Shown in pieces: positions 1 through 9,234 of a stretch of 64,000 nucleotides of DNA. Positions within the stretch are counted from its first letter, which is position 1; each line of letters starts with the position of its first letter. A program made the position numbers and the translations under genes. Source of the stretch: Psychrosphaera ytuae (GTDB lineage: Bacteria; Pseudomonadota; Gammaproteobacteria; Enterobacterales; Alteromonadaceae); assembly GCF_017638545.1 (NCBI RefSeq), contig NZ_CP072110.1, positions 806,001-870,000 of the forward strand, read 5' to 3'. Under the pieces are notes generated by a model. The model worked only from the letters and a program-made list of their open reading frames with translations. It ran no database searches and was not told the DNA's origin.

Positions 1-188
1 AACGTGACGTCATAACCAGTATGACGGAAATAACGCTGCATTACGTCAAATGCAACGTATGTACGGCCGTGTCCCATGTGTAACAAGTCATAGACCGTGA
101 TACCACATACATACATGCCCACCTTGCCTTCTTCGATTGGCTTAAAGGTTTCTTTTTTGCGGGATAATGTATTGTAAATACGTAGCAT
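1..188 (-). CDS. cysS: Cysteinyl-tRNA synthetase, N-terminal part (runs off the window)
   Basis: The minus strand reads open from an ATG at 188 to the window edge, giving about 62 residues of the N-terminus. It begins MLRIYNTLSRKKETFKPIEE and contains YVCGITVYD, whose Cys matches the conserved zinc ligand of CysRS, and LLHMGHGRT, the class I HIGH-type ATP-binding signature of this family. The enzyme charges tRNA-Cys in the cytoplasm. The rest of the gene lies outside, so length and the KMSKS motif cannot be checked. It follows serB on the same strand after about 110 bp in which I see no terminator. Confidence 0.93.
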   Translation of the reverse strand, partial: MLRIYNTLSRKKETFKPIEEGKVGMYVCGITVYDLLHMGHGRTYVAFDVMQRYFRHTGYDVT

Positions 189-298
189 GTTTAATCCTGA
201 TTAATTTTATCTTTAGAGTAGTACTGATTTTTCGGCATTTTACCAAACTACCGACGATACACCAGCAACTTGTTTATAACCATTTAACTTTGAATATT

Positions 299-1234
299 CT
301 ATCTGACAAAGTACAACAGTTGATCTAAACCACCTTCCCTCACGCTAATATCAGCTTGTTCGCGCACTACTGGTTTCGCGTGGAAGGCAACACCTAATTG
401 CGCTTTTGCCATCATCAACAAATCATTTGCGCCATCACCCATGGCAATAGTCTGTGTCATTGGAATACCAAACTCTGCCGCCAAAGATACAACTGCATCA
501 GCTTTAGCTTGAGCATCAACCACAGCTCCCGATACAGTTCCGGTTAATCGTCCATTATCCATATCAAGATTGTTAGCAATAGTGCGATCTAAACCCAATT
601 GGTTCTTGAGCGCTTCAGTCATAGCAGTAAAACCGCCCGAAACAATGGCAATTTTCCAATTGTGTTTTTGTAACTCAGATACCAAAGCCTCAAGCCCTGG
701 CATTAAAGGCAAAACATTTGCGACTTGTTCGATAATACTAGTCGAAGCTCCTTTTAGGGTCGCAACTCGAGCATGTAAGCTTTCCGCAAAGTCTAGCTCA
801 CCACGCATCGCTTTGGCGGTAACCTCTGCAACTTGTTCTCCGACTCCTGCAAGTTTGGCTATTTCATCAATACACTCAATTTGAATAGCGGTACTGTCCA
901 TGTCCATTACCAGTAAACCAGGCTCAGCGAGTGTAGGAAGTGAACCACATACGTTAACAACTCGTTGATCACCATCGAACTGCTTTTTTAGCGATTCACC
1001 GTTGGTGACATTAAAAAACCTTACCGCTGGTGCTAAGCCAGTTGTTGGCTGAATACATTTTAAAATAAGCTTAGGTCCGACAAACTCTGCAGTATTAATA
1101 AAACTATCGAGCTCTTCCTGACTCCATGTGCCGAATAAGGTGACGTACTCATTACTCATTGCATTGGATGGCGCCTCTTCGGCTTTATTTGATAATAAAT
1201 CAAGAGTCCATTGTTGTAGATTTGTTGAAGTCAT
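299..1234 (-). CDS. serB: Phosphoserine phosphatase SerB
   Basis: 311 aa HAD-superfamily phosphatase for the last step of serine synthesis (O-phosphoserine to serine plus phosphate), cytoplasmic. HAD motif I is DMDST at residues 111-115 (Asp nucleophile and Asp acid/base). Motif II is the Ser in IVSGGFT, and motif III/IV is GDGANDLLM near residue 270. The roughly 100-residue N-terminal extension before motif I is normal for gammaproteobacterial SerB. It is divergent from the ytjB-like gene, the same neighbourhood as in enterobacteria and Shewanella, which supports the call. The start ATG has only a weak purine-rich site upstream. Confidence 0.95.
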   Translation of the reverse strand: MTSTNLQQWTLDLLSNKAEEAPSNAMSNEYVTLFGTWSQEELDSFINTAEFVGPKLILKCIQPTTGLAPAVRFFNVTNGESLKKQFDGDQRVVNVCGSLPTLAEPGLLVMDMDSTAIQIECIDEIAKLAGVGEQVAEVTAKAMRGELDFAESLHARVATLKGASTSIIEQVANVLPLMPGLEALVSELQKHNWKIAIVSGGFTAMTEALKNQLGLDRTIANNLDMDNGRLTGTVSGAVVDAQAKADAVVSLAAEFGIPMTQTIAMGDGANDLLMMAKAQLGVAFHAKPVVREQADISVREGGLDQLLYFVR

Positions 1235-1415
1235 TGCCCGTTGTCACCGTGGTTTATAATGTAGAGAAATTATGTGTTAGTTTGTAAAGCGAATGGAGGA
1301 ATATAACAAACTTCATTGCTTTTTCAGCAATTAATGCGCACTATTTAAAGTAAATTTATCCTGACCTACACTTTTGTTTGGATTGGGAAAAACTGACAGC
1401 CAGACTAAGGAAAAC

Positions 1416-2048
1416 ATGGCCACCAAAGTTACCTACATAAAGACCTCGTCTTTTAGCAAAAAAATCCTTCAGCTTTTAGCTGCAGTTGCGCTCGTTGTGG
1501 TGACTTTAACTCTATGGTCAGATATCAAACAAAAAGGCGAAGCGGTGTTGATAGAAAACGCCATTGTACTCGCCAAAAACATCCTTAAACAAACCAGTCA
1601 CAGTGCGTCGTTTTATATTGCCAATAAAGATCAGGCTTCACTTGATCACCTAACCGAATCAGCACTTAAATCGGACTACATTTATGAAATGCTGATCTAT
1701 GACAAAACGGGCACAGTTTTATCAAAAAGCCAAAATGCTTTACCGGCAATAAGTCGGTTTATGGGTTTGATGCCGTCTGCTATTGAGACTGATTCACCAG
1801 ATAATGAATCGCTCGATGCGTTTTTTCCAACCCCTTATGTATCAGAAATAACCGCAGAGGATGGCACTTTACTGGGGTTTGTTCGAGTGACAGTACTTAC
1901 TAAAAATCTTCAAAAATCCGGTTTAAGTTACATTCACTCTTTGACCAAACAAGTTATTTTGATCGCGTTACTAGCCGGTTTTATCGGTTACTTGTTTACT
2001 AACGGCTTAAAACCCTTCTCTGCAAATGCCTACGTGGTAAAAGATTAA
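1416..2048 (+). CDS. YtjB/Smp family inner-membrane protein
   Basis: About 210 aa. I chose the ATG at 1416 because an AAGGA ribosome site sits just before it; the longer frame opening at a TTG (1374) lacks one. It has a membrane segment at about residues 16-35 (LLAAVALVVVTLTLW), a periplasmic domain of about 130 residues and a second hydrophobic segment near the C-terminus (VILIALLAGFIGYLF), so it is a two-pass sensor-like topology without a signalling domain. Family membership (SMP_2, YtjB) rests on this layout and on the divergent pairing with serB. Its biochemical function is unknown. The stop lies 9 bp from the convergent tatD-family stop, with no terminator visible between. Confidence 0.75.
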   Translation: MATKVTYIKTSSFSKKILQLLAAVALVVVTLTLWSDIKQKGEAVLIENAIVLAKNILKQTSHSASFYIANKDQASLDHLTESALKSDYIYEMLIYDKTGTVLSKSQNALPAISRFMGLMPSAIETDSPDNESLDAFFPTPYVSEITAEDGTLLGFVRVTVLTKNLQKSGLSYIHSLTKQVILIALLAGFIGYLFTNGLKPFSANAYVVKD

Positions 2049-2056
2049 CTGATTTT

Positions 2057-2833
2057 CTAACTTACACTAAGCAGCGTTTTGGCGTTTGTGCTTGTCTGCT
2101 CCGCAACAACTGCAACATCTAATCCCTTTACATCAGCTAAACAACGCCCCACCAATTCAACTCGCTCTGGTTTGTTTACTTGTCCCTGAAATCCCGCTAA
2201 TGGCATGTCAGGTGAGTCCGTTTCTAACACGATATGTTGCAAATCTAACTGATTAAAAACGTTTCGGGTCTTAGCGGCGCGTTCATAGGTAATGGTGCCG
2301 CCACAACCGAGTTTAAAACCCAAGGCAATGTAATGCTGTGCATCGGTCAAAGAACCACTGAATGCATGGATAATACCGCCATTTTTAGGGTTACAACGTT
2401 TAAAAGATTGAAGGATTAAATGATGAGACTTGCGGTGATGCACGATGAGAGGTTTATTGGTTTGATTCGCAATGTCTATTTGGGCTTCAAAAATTGATTG
2501 TTGTTGCTCTACTGAAAACCGTGTTGTGGCTGCTAAAAACCCGTCGATACCGCACTCCCCTATAGCTTTAACCCAACCTTTTTGAGCATAGTTGTAAAGC
2601 AAATCGAGATCTTGCTGTTGGTATGTGTCTAAAAAATATGGATGGATGCCAACACCTGCGCAAAGCATAGGATGAACTTGGACTAAATTTTCTATTTTCT
2701 GCCAGTTATCTCGACTGACACCCGGCACAAAAATATGAGACACACCTTTGTCTAATGCGCTTTTGATGACCGCTTCCCTGTCATCATCAAACGCATCAAA
2801 ATCCAAATGACAATGGCTATCAAACCAATTCAT
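2057..2833 (-). CDS. TatD family metal-dependent hydrolase (YjjV type)
   Basis: 258 aa TIM-barrel amidohydrolase-like protein, probably a metal-dependent 3'-5' DNase or D-Tyr-tRNA deacylase-type enzyme of the cytoplasm. The N-terminal FDSHCHLDF is the metal-binding HxH motif. GECGID carries the conserved Glu, IVHHRKS and IHAFSG carry the His ligands, and LETDSPDMPL carries the conserved Asp. Length matches TatD/YjjV proteins. It lies 14 bp downstream of pdxH on the same strand, so the two are probably co-transcribed. Which TatD paralogue this is (YjjV, YcfH or TatD) is inferred only from similarity to YjjV's N-terminus. Confidence 0.88.
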   Translation of the reverse strand: MNWFDSHCHLDFDAFDDDREAVIKSALDKGVSHIFVPGVSRDNWQKIENLVQVHPMLCAGVGIHPYFLDTYQQQDLDLLYNYAQKGWVKAIGECGIDGFLAATTRFSVEQQQSIFEAQIDIANQTNKPLIVHHRKSHHLILQSFKRCNPKNGGIIHAFSGSLTDAQHYIALGFKLGCGGTITYERAAKTRNVFNQLDLQHIVLETDSPDMPLAGFQGQVNKPERVELVGRCLADVKGLDVAVVAEQTSTNAKTLLSVS

Positions 2834-2847
2834 AACAACGCGACTCG

Positions 2848-3543
2848 TTAGGGAGCGAGGCGCTTTTTAGACCAAGTTTCACCAACTAATTCATACAAAA
2901 TACGGTCGTGTAATCTATGTTCACCACCCTGCCAAAACTCAATTTTGCTCGGTTTTACCCTAAACCCACCCCAAAAGTCAGGCGCCGGAATCGCACCGTC
3001 TTTAAACTTTTGTTTCATTCGTTCGAACCCTTGCATCAACAAATCGCGCGAACTAATTGGATGACTTTGATGTGAGGCGTATGCCGCTAGCTGGCTCTCT
3101 TTTGGACGAGATAAAAAGTAACTCATATTTTCTTTTTGACTCAGTGGCTCGACTTCACCATAAACAATGACTTGTCGCTCTAAAATATGCCAAGGAAAAT
3201 GTAATGAAATCTTTGGATTGGCTTTGAGCTCTTGCGCTTTACGGCTACCTAGATTGGTAAAAAATACAAATCCGTTTTGGTCGCAGTGTTTAAGCAACAC
3301 TATTCGTTGTGAAGGCTGCCCAGATTCATCCACTGTCGCAACAACCATAGCAGTTGGATCCGGTAATTTAGCGTCGATGACTTGTTGTAACCACGCCTCA
3401 AATTGCACGATTGGATTGTCATCTACATCTTGCTCGGTCAACTTACCTTGGCAATATTCACGACGTAAATTAGCTAGTTCCACTTTGGTATCCTCTGTAT
3501 TTGCAACTGACCTACACGGTTGTTTTTCAGTGTGATTTGTCAA
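2848..3543 (-). CDS. pdxH: Pyridoxamine/pyridoxine 5'-phosphate oxidase
   Basis: 231 aa FMN-dependent oxidase that makes pyridoxal 5'-phosphate from PNP or PMP in the cytoplasm. Family hallmarks are LRREY near the N-terminus, PTAMVVATVDESGQPSQRIV with the FMN-phosphate contacts, GFVFFTNLGSRKAQEL, and the C-terminal substrate-binding block EFWQGGEHRLHDR followed by the near-invariant end KKRLAP. The N-terminal 20 residues are poorly conserved in the family, so the true start could be slightly internal. The ATG at 3543 is kept as the only clear one. Confidence 0.95.
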   Translation of the reverse strand: MTNHTEKQPCRSVANTEDTKVELANLRREYCQGKLTEQDVDDNPIVQFEAWLQQVIDAKLPDPTAMVVATVDESGQPSQRIVLLKHCDQNGFVFFTNLGSRKAQELKANPKISLHFPWHILERQVIVYGEVEPLSQKENMSYFLSRPKESQLAAYASHQSHPISSRDLLMQGFERMKQKFKDGAIPAPDFWGGFRVKPSKIEFWQGGEHRLHDRILYELVGETWSKKRLAP

Positions 3544-3625
3544 TTATACGAATAAAAACCAACAAAGACTCATTGTTTATCAAAAAATTAACAGCCGACT
3601 AAATAGTTAAAATGTGCGAAATATA

Positions 3626-4423
3626 TTACGCAAACACGGTTACGACTTGTCGAGACAAAGCAATTAAATTGCCGTTGGTATCCCAGAATTTTGCCTCTTC
3701 GTGACCATAACCTTGATTTACGTGACTGGCTTTAACAACCATAGCTAGCCAATCTTCTGGATTGATCTTACTTACCGGGTGAATAAATTCGATATCCCAA
3801 CTCATAGTGCTCGCTGGCGCCGGGATTTTCATCATTTGGAACATACTCGGTGGCCAACAGTCCATCATCGCAATCAAGTGCGCCATACTGATTTCTTTAG
3901 GGGCTTTACTAAAACGACACCAACCGTGCATTTCAGGATCACGCGTCGAACCAACACCAAATGAACCAACTTCCATCGCCAAATCAAAATGACGAATAAA
4001 CTTAGGCACTATTTTAGGAATTTGTGGAATAAACTTCGGCTTTTTGGGCAGTGGCATGTTGTGGCTAGGATGATCTTTAAAATCGAGTTTAGACTCTCGA
4101 GCGACACCAAAGCACAACTGCACCATCACCCCAACTTGTCCCGCTTGTGTTACTTTGGCAAGAATTTGGGTCACGCTTTTACCAGTGCGCAACACTTCAG
4201 CACTGACTTCAATTTCTTGCTCAACGTTAAGAGGGCCAACAAAGTTACAGTGAAACGCGCGTAACTCCCTACCGTCTGAGATTAGGTTTGCTGATGCTTG
4301 GTAAGCAAGTGCTGCGGAAATACCGCCAAATACTGTACGCCCTTGTGACCAGTGATCTGGGATTGTTAACTTATATACATCGGCTGGTTGGTTAAACGCT
4401 TCAAATAGTTGGTCGATTGTCAT
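3626..4423 (-). CDS. Acyl-CoA thioesterase family protein (TesB-like double hotdog)
   Basis: About 265 aa. I place the start at the ATG at 4423 (MTIDQLFEAF) because GAGG lies 5 nt upstream; the longer frame begins at a TTG without a site. The sequence HWSQGRTVFGGISAALAYQA resembles the first hotdog helix and active-site region of TesB/4HBT_3 thioesterases, and the second half repeats the fold (MAHLIAMMDCWPP, then SWDIEFIHP). It probably hydrolyses acyl-CoA esters in the cytoplasm; the substrate is unknown. Monocistronic by context, divergent from the PEP-CTERM gene. Confidence 0.75.
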   Translation of the reverse strand: MTIDQLFEAFNQPADVYKLTIPDHWSQGRTVFGGISAALAYQASANLISDGRELRAFHCNFVGPLNVEQEIEVSAEVLRTGKSVTQILAKVTQAGQVGVMVQLCFGVARESKLDFKDHPSHNMPLPKKPKFIPQIPKIVPKFIRHFDLAMEVGSFGVGSTRDPEMHGWCRFSKAPKEISMAHLIAMMDCWPPSMFQMMKIPAPASTMSWDIEFIHPVSKINPEDWLAMVVKASHVNQGYGHEEAKFWDTNGNLIALSRQVVTVFA

Positions 4424-4643
4424 TTTTGCCTCAACTGGTCGGACTTCCTTCAATATGTTAATGAGTGTAGCCAATAAACAACTGAATTAAAACAATTGTT
4501 GAGTTTAAAACAGCTTGCTAATTGCTGGATTTTCCAGCAAAATCGCCAATAATTATAAAAAGGCATAAATTTTTATATTTTTAGCCCTTTTGGATTTAAA
4601 AAAGTAAACAAATTTACACTGTTAGTGGTTTAAGGGGTTAATA

Positions 4644-5441
4644 GTGAAAAAACTTATCCTATCTTCATTGTTGGCATCGGCATTAGTTGTTCCTGCTGTA
4701 GCGAAAGCAGACTTCATCAACATATTTGATATCTCTTACAGTGGTTCTATTTTGGCTATTAGCTCACAAGGCCCATATTCTGGTCAATATAATGGTGCTG
4801 GCACTTTCAGTTTCAACACACCTTTGACAGATTTAACCCCTACTGTAGATAGCTTTGTTAGCTCTCCAGTGCTTAATTTTGATTACGAAGCGTCTTTTTG
4901 GTTTGATGATGACAAAGACAATCCATTTTTTAGCTTTAAGTTAAGTGACTGGCTAAATGGCACCAACTGTTCTGGCGCAACAACTTGCCCTACAGCATCA
5001 TTATCTTTTTATGATTTTACGCTTGTTCAGCAAGATCCAACAGGAACAGATCAGTCTGATGCATATTTTTTCTCAAACTCTGCTCCTGCAAGTGGTGATT
5101 CCCCACAGTCTTTTGGCCTTACTGTCGAGTCGTTAGACTTTGGTAGTCTATTTGTTCAACACTCGACTTCATATTTGGACACAAACGCTATGAATGATGA
5201 CTTCTATTTGTCAATGGCGCTGAATGAACCATTTACTCAAGGTGCACCAGTGATGACTTTAACTGATATGGGTTCTTATAGCATGTCTCTTCGTGAGCCT
5301 GGTACAGGTACACCAACTGACCCGACTGACCCAACTGGGCCGACAAACCCAACCGATCCAACAGAGGTGCCTGAACCTACGGCTTGGGCATTAATGCTAG
5401 CGGGTATGGCATTCATTTTGGGTCGCCGTCGTTTGAGCTAA
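4644..5441 (+). CDS. PEP-CTERM sorting-signal secreted protein
   Basis: 265 aa, GTG start preceded by TAAGGGG. It has a signal peptide at residues 1-22 (MKKLILSSLLASALVVPAVA, then KA). The mature region of about 195 residues is rich in S, T, D and F and not recognisable. Next come a low-complexity linker of repeated PTDPT/PTGPT units (about residues 218-240) and a classical tripartite PEP-CTERM tail: VPEPTAW, a hydrophobic helix (ALMLAGMAFILG) and the basic end RRRLS. PEP-CTERM proteins are recognised by an exosortase in the inner membrane and are typical of bacteria that make exopolysaccharide; no exosortase gene lies in this window. The function of the mature part is unknown. Confidence 0.88.
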   Translation: MKKLILSSLLASALVVPAVAKADFINIFDISYSGSILAISSQGPYSGQYNGAGTFSFNTPLTDLTPTVDSFVSSPVLNFDYEASFWFDDDKDNPFFSFKLSDWLNGTNCSGATTCPTASLSFYDFTLVQQDPTGTDQSDAYFFSNSAPASGDSPQSFGLTVESLDFGSLFVQHSTSYLDTNAMNDDFYLSMALNEPFTQGAPVMTLTDMGSYSMSLREPGTGTPTDPTDPTGPTNPTDPTEVPEPTAWALMLAGMAFILGRRRLS

Positions 5442-5455
5442 AACCTCAGGCTTAC

Positions 5456-5487
5456 AAAAAAGACGCTTATTCAGCGTCTTTTTTTGT
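5456..5487. terminator. Bidirectional rho-independent terminator
   Basis: Stem AAAGACGC / GCGTCTTT with a 7-nt loop (TTATTCA), followed by T7 on the plus strand and preceded by an A-run that gives a T-run on the minus strand. It sits between the convergent PEP-CTERM gene and the TIGR03545 gene and can serve both. Confidence 0.85.
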
Positions 5488-5513
5488 TTTTAATCTCTCA
5501 ACTTCAACTTGTG

Positions 5514-7403
5514 TTAAAGACCAAAGTCAAAATCGCCTAACTTGTCTTTCAACTTGTCTTTGAGTTTGTCCTTCGCTTTGTTCTTGAGTTTGTCTTCGAG
5601 TTCTTTTTTCTTTTGCTCAATAAGACCGTCTAATTGGCCTTCTTTGAACTTCTCGAACTCTTGCTCAAGGTTACCCAAGCGTTCTTTGTATTGTTCAAAC
5701 TTAGCTAAGTCATCAGAGTTTAGGTTAAGCTCGGATTGCAATTTGGCCTGTAGTTGCTGTTTGGCATCGCCCTCAAACTCATTCCATTTTGCTTTAACTT
5801 GAGACTTAAAGGCATTATTAAGCTGATTGTCTAAATCCGACTTTATCTTAATATCCGGCGAGTCAGGCTGACCTGTAATACCTACATTTAAACCGAACTT
5901 ATTAACCTGAGTTAACGTATTCAGAGCAATTTTCGCCAGTTCAGTCGTTGCATTACCGGTTAATTTAACGCCTTCAAAGCGAATGTCATTAGTGCTGATA
6001 ATATTGCTATCAAACTGGTAGTTGCCCTCACCAAAGACAAGTGCGTCCGTCATTGTCAATTGAATATCGTCACTATCTGAAAGCTGCTTATTTACCACAG
6101 GTAAATTAGCGATACCGTAATTACCTTGGGTAGAAAAGTTTTTGGCTTGATCAACCGCGTATCGGCCTTCTAAGTCGAAGCGCTTTTTAGGATCACTCGA
6201 AACAAGAGCGACTTGATATTGACTGTCTTTGTTACGAATAAAGTGCTCTATGTTAATTTCGCGCCCAGTCAGTTTAAACTGCTCTCCAGACGGTGCAGAC
6301 ACATTAACCAAAAGGTTTTGTACTATCCAAGACGGATACGGGTTATCCAATGGAAACTCGATATACTCGCCTTCAATAAGTGACTCTGCAGAGAGTTTGT
6401 CTTCAGCCTTAACCTCTTTATTGGCATCGATATATGGTTTTACTTTTTCGTAAGCTTGTTGGGCAGTAACTAAATAGCCCGTAATTTCATCACCAAAAAT
6501 CAATTTTGAGATGGCCACAGCATTTGGGTCGTCGATTGGATATTTAGCTTTAATGTTTTGCCAATCTTGGCCAGGCGCCGCCTTAAGCTCTTTATAAGCA
6601 ACATCTACGTTGGTTTTGCTGACCTTGTATTGTTCGCTGAGTTCTTTTACTGCAGCTCTGTCCTTTTTGATGTCTGCTTTTAACTTATCAATTTTTGCTT
6701 TGAGCGCCGCGATGTCTTCTGCGGATTGTATTTTCGTATCTTGAATTTCTTGCCACTGCGCTTTGTATTTGTCTACTGACGATTTACTCGGCAAAGCCTC
6801 TACTTTTGATTTGAGTGCTTTGTTTTCAGTTTGCCACACTTGTTTAAGCTGACGACCTTTTTGCTCAGTCAATAAGTCTGCATTAGCAATCACGTCTTTG
6901 GCACTTGGAACTTCTAATCCACCAGCAAACTCACTGGCGCTTTCTTTGATTGAGCCTTGAGCCGTTTGCTCAACCGCTTCTCCAGCTTGACTACGAGCTG
7001 TATAAAACTGCAACCCATCAACGGTTAAATCATCAATTACGGTATTACCCAATATTAACTCAAACGGGTTGACCTTGGCTGAAGCAGTTTTAAACTCAAA
7101 TAAGTTGCGATTAAGGTCTTCAGGATCCGTTTGTTGAAGGCCATTCACTGCGATACCAAACGGACTTAAACTCAAATCTACCGAATCAATGTTGGTCTCA
7201 GCACCAATGGTATTTTCCATCACAGAGGTGATTATGCTTTTTGTGATTGGCTCTGCAGCAAAATAGCCGGCGGCAAATACACTTCCAGTCAACGCAAACA
7301 GTGCACCCGTACCCACTGGACGAATCATGCCCTGGTTTTTTGGCTTGGACGATTGTTTTTGTGCCGCTTTATCATTGGTTGTTTCAGTTACTTTATCTGT
7401 CAT
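5514..7403 (-). CDS. TIGR03545 family envelope protein
   Basis: 629 aa. It has a short basic cytoplasmic N-terminus, one membrane anchor at about residues 32-52 (GTGALFALTGSVFAAGYFAA), then a large periplasmic part. The region just after the anchor (IDSVDLSLSPFGIAVNGLQ, then FEFKTASAKVNPFELILGN) resembles AsmA/DUF748-type lipid-transfer beta-groove repeats. A coiled-coil rich in K, E and Q spans about residues 190-285, and the C-terminus is a lysine-rich amphipathic repeat (KLKDKLKDKLGD). Function unknown. The family is known to occur as a pair with TIGR03546, as here: the partner ends 16 bp upstream on the same strand. A GAGGG ribosome site precedes the ATG. Confidence 0.8.
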   Translation of the reverse strand: MTDKVTETTNDKAAQKQSSKPKNQGMIRPVGTGALFALTGSVFAAGYFAAEPITKSIITSVMENTIGAETNIDSVDLSLSPFGIAVNGLQQTDPEDLNRNLFEFKTASAKVNPFELILGNTVIDDLTVDGLQFYTARSQAGEAVEQTAQGSIKESASEFAGGLEVPSAKDVIANADLLTEQKGRQLKQVWQTENKALKSKVEALPSKSSVDKYKAQWQEIQDTKIQSAEDIAALKAKIDKLKADIKKDRAAVKELSEQYKVSKTNVDVAYKELKAAPGQDWQNIKAKYPIDDPNAVAISKLIFGDEITGYLVTAQQAYEKVKPYIDANKEVKAEDKLSAESLIEGEYIEFPLDNPYPSWIVQNLLVNVSAPSGEQFKLTGREINIEHFIRNKDSQYQVALVSSDPKKRFDLEGRYAVDQAKNFSTQGNYGIANLPVVNKQLSDSDDIQLTMTDALVFGEGNYQFDSNIISTNDIRFEGVKLTGNATTELAKIALNTLTQVNKFGLNVGITGQPDSPDIKIKSDLDNQLNNAFKSQVKAKWNEFEGDAKQQLQAKLQSELNLNSDDLAKFEQYKERLGNLEQEFEKFKEGQLDGLIEQKKKELEDKLKNKAKDKLKDKLKDKLGDFDFGL

Positions 7404-7418
7404 TGTGCGTCCCTCACC

Positions 7419-7925
7419 TTAACCGTGAACAGCTTCATAAATACGGTAAAACTTCGATGCTTTAAGCGTCTGTACGACCTTAAACCTACTCACCCAGTCC
7501 ATAAATACTTTTCTATATTTGAGGACAAGCCAATGGGCAACAACAACGACAGGCACAAAAGCAAATAAAGAAAATACCGCAGCTCCTAACTCTAAGGTAT
7601 TGTTAAGCTCAAACACTCTGAACCAGTAGGTGTTGTATAAAGAGGTCCACATCTCTGCCCATGTAGGTTCAGTTAATAGTGACTTACCTAAGCCAGCAGT
7701 TAGTGGCGATAACAGCAAAGACAGCACGCCAAACACCGCAGACATAGCGAGAAAAATAGATAGGTTAACTCGTACAATAAACAACAGAGCAATAACGGCA
7801 AGACCAACCAAGGACAAGAAGCCATTAAACCCAATTAAAAACGCAAACCCAAACGCCAACGAGAGTTGCAGTGGTCGAGTGTCAGAGCTCAATGCTCCTA
7901 ATATTTTCGCTAATAATGTAAGCAC
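7419..7925 (-). CDS. TIGR03546 family membrane protein
   Basis: 168 aa integral membrane protein with about four hydrophobic segments (residues 18-48, 52-75, and two around 110-135). GTG start with AAGGGG upstream. The N-terminal LLAKILGALSSDTRPLQLSLAFGFAFLIGF resembles DUF2062-like small membrane proteins. It is the obligate neighbour of TIGR03545 and probably forms an operon with it, which suggests the two proteins act as one envelope complex. No catalytic motif is visible and the function is unknown. Confidence 0.78.
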   Translation of the reverse strand: MLTLLAKILGALSSDTRPLQLSLAFGFAFLIGFNGFLSLVGLAVIALLFIVRVNLSIFLAMSAVFGVLSLLLSPLTAGLGKSLLTEPTWAEMWTSLYNTYWFRVFELNNTLELGAAVFSLFAFVPVVVVAHWLVLKYRKVFMDWVSRFKVVQTLKASKFYRIYEAVHG

Positions 7926-7993
7926 AAACTATCCCCTTTATTTCTGTACTTATAAAAACAGCCAAGTGGCCTTAACAGTATAGCTTTGAAAAA

Positions 7994-9097
7994 CTACTTA
8001 TTTTCCGTCTCTTCCAAAGACGTTTCTGGTTCGTCCAACGCTTTTACATTTGCGTCGTCCTCTGGACCTAACAAAATTCCTAACCAACGTGTTTTTTCAC
8101 TGGTATCAAGGGCGATTTTTATCATCATAGTTAATGGCACTGACAAAAACATGCCAACAGAACCAAAGATATAACCCCAGACAATTAAAGATAAAAACAC
8201 AACAAACGCAGACAAACCTAACATCCGCCCCATTAGCTTGGGTTCTAAATAGTTACCAACAATGTTGTTAATCGCAAAATAACTCGCCGCTGTCCAAACG
8301 ACACCAATCGGCCCCAGCTGAATCAACGAAAGAATCACCGGCGGTACCGCCGCAATTAACGAGCCCAATGTAGGAATAAAATTAAGTAAAAAGGCCAACA
8401 TGCCCCATAAAAAAGGATAATCAACACCAATAATGACCAAACAAATTGACGCTAATACGCCAGTTAGCAAACTTGTGGCGGCTTTAATCGCTAAGTAATG
8501 ACGAATTTTGCTCAGTATGTGATTTACATGGACCATCTTGTCTTTGGCATCAGCAAAGGCATTGGCGAATTTTGCTGGAAAGCTTGTAGCTTCAGCCAAA
8601 ATAAAGATAACGCTTAAAAAGATGATAAAGAAGTCACTAAATATGTTGCCCACCCCACCCAATACGAGCGTTATCATCGACATAATATCGATATTTTCGA
8701 AGGCGGCACCGATGTTGACGGCTTCAACTGGTATACCTTGTTCTGACAACCACGCAAATATTGACTTAATCCGTCCGTCTAGCTGCTCTATATAAAACTC
8801 TTTATTGGCATTAAATGCGTTAATCGAGTCTCCTACCAAGGCAAAAATGGCATAAACAAAGGCTAATATCACAGCCAACACTATGATAACCGCCATTGAA
8901 CGAGGGACTTTATGGTCTTCCATCCAACGAATAGACGGCATGCAAATAACTGCTACAAATAGCGCCATCAGTAGCTGAACCAAAATAGGCGCTGCTACTT
9001 TAAGACCGGCAATAATGATTATGATTGAGGCAAACGCAACTAGATAAGGCGTCGCGCGTTTAGGTTGGTTGAGTTCCAAATTGATTTCCTTTTTCAA
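7994..9097 (-). CDS. AI-2E family transporter (PerM-like permease)
   Basis: 367 aa polytopic inner-membrane protein with about eight hydrophobic segments, grouped as in PerM/TqsA/YdiK proteins: three near the N-terminus, a soluble stretch (about residues 100-150), then the conserved C-terminal membrane block containing GVDYPFLWGMLAFLLNFIPTLG and GNYLEPKLMGRMLGLS, both signatures of the family. The start is a TTG after AGAGAAAGA; no better ATG is close. Some members export autoinducer-2 or act as Na+/H+ antiporters, but the substrate here is unknown. The C-terminal 30 residues are acidic. Confidence 0.85.
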   Translation of the reverse strand: MKKEINLELNQPKRATPYLVAFASIIIIIAGLKVAAPILVQLLMALFVAVICMPSIRWMEDHKVPRSMAVIIVLAVILAFVYAIFALVGDSINAFNANKEFYIEQLDGRIKSIFAWLSEQGIPVEAVNIGAAFENIDIMSMITLVLGGVGNIFSDFFIIFLSVIFILAEATSFPAKFANAFADAKDKMVHVNHILSKIRHYLAIKAATSLLTGVLASICLVIIGVDYPFLWGMLAFLLNFIPTLGSLIAAVPPVILSLIQLGPIGVVWTAASYFAINNIVGNYLEPKLMGRMLGLSAFVVFLSLIVWGYIFGSVGMFLSVPLTMMIKIALDTSEKTRWLGILLGPEDDANVKALDEPETSLEETENK

Positions 9098-9234
9098 TCT
9101 TTCTCTTGAACCACAACAGTGTAATGGATCTACCGAGGTTTTACATTCAAAAGAGTGAGCGAATTCGAGCTAAGTACCGTAAAAGAACTACACTTAATAA
9201 ACAAGTTAAATCCTTATTGATTAACGAAAAGATA

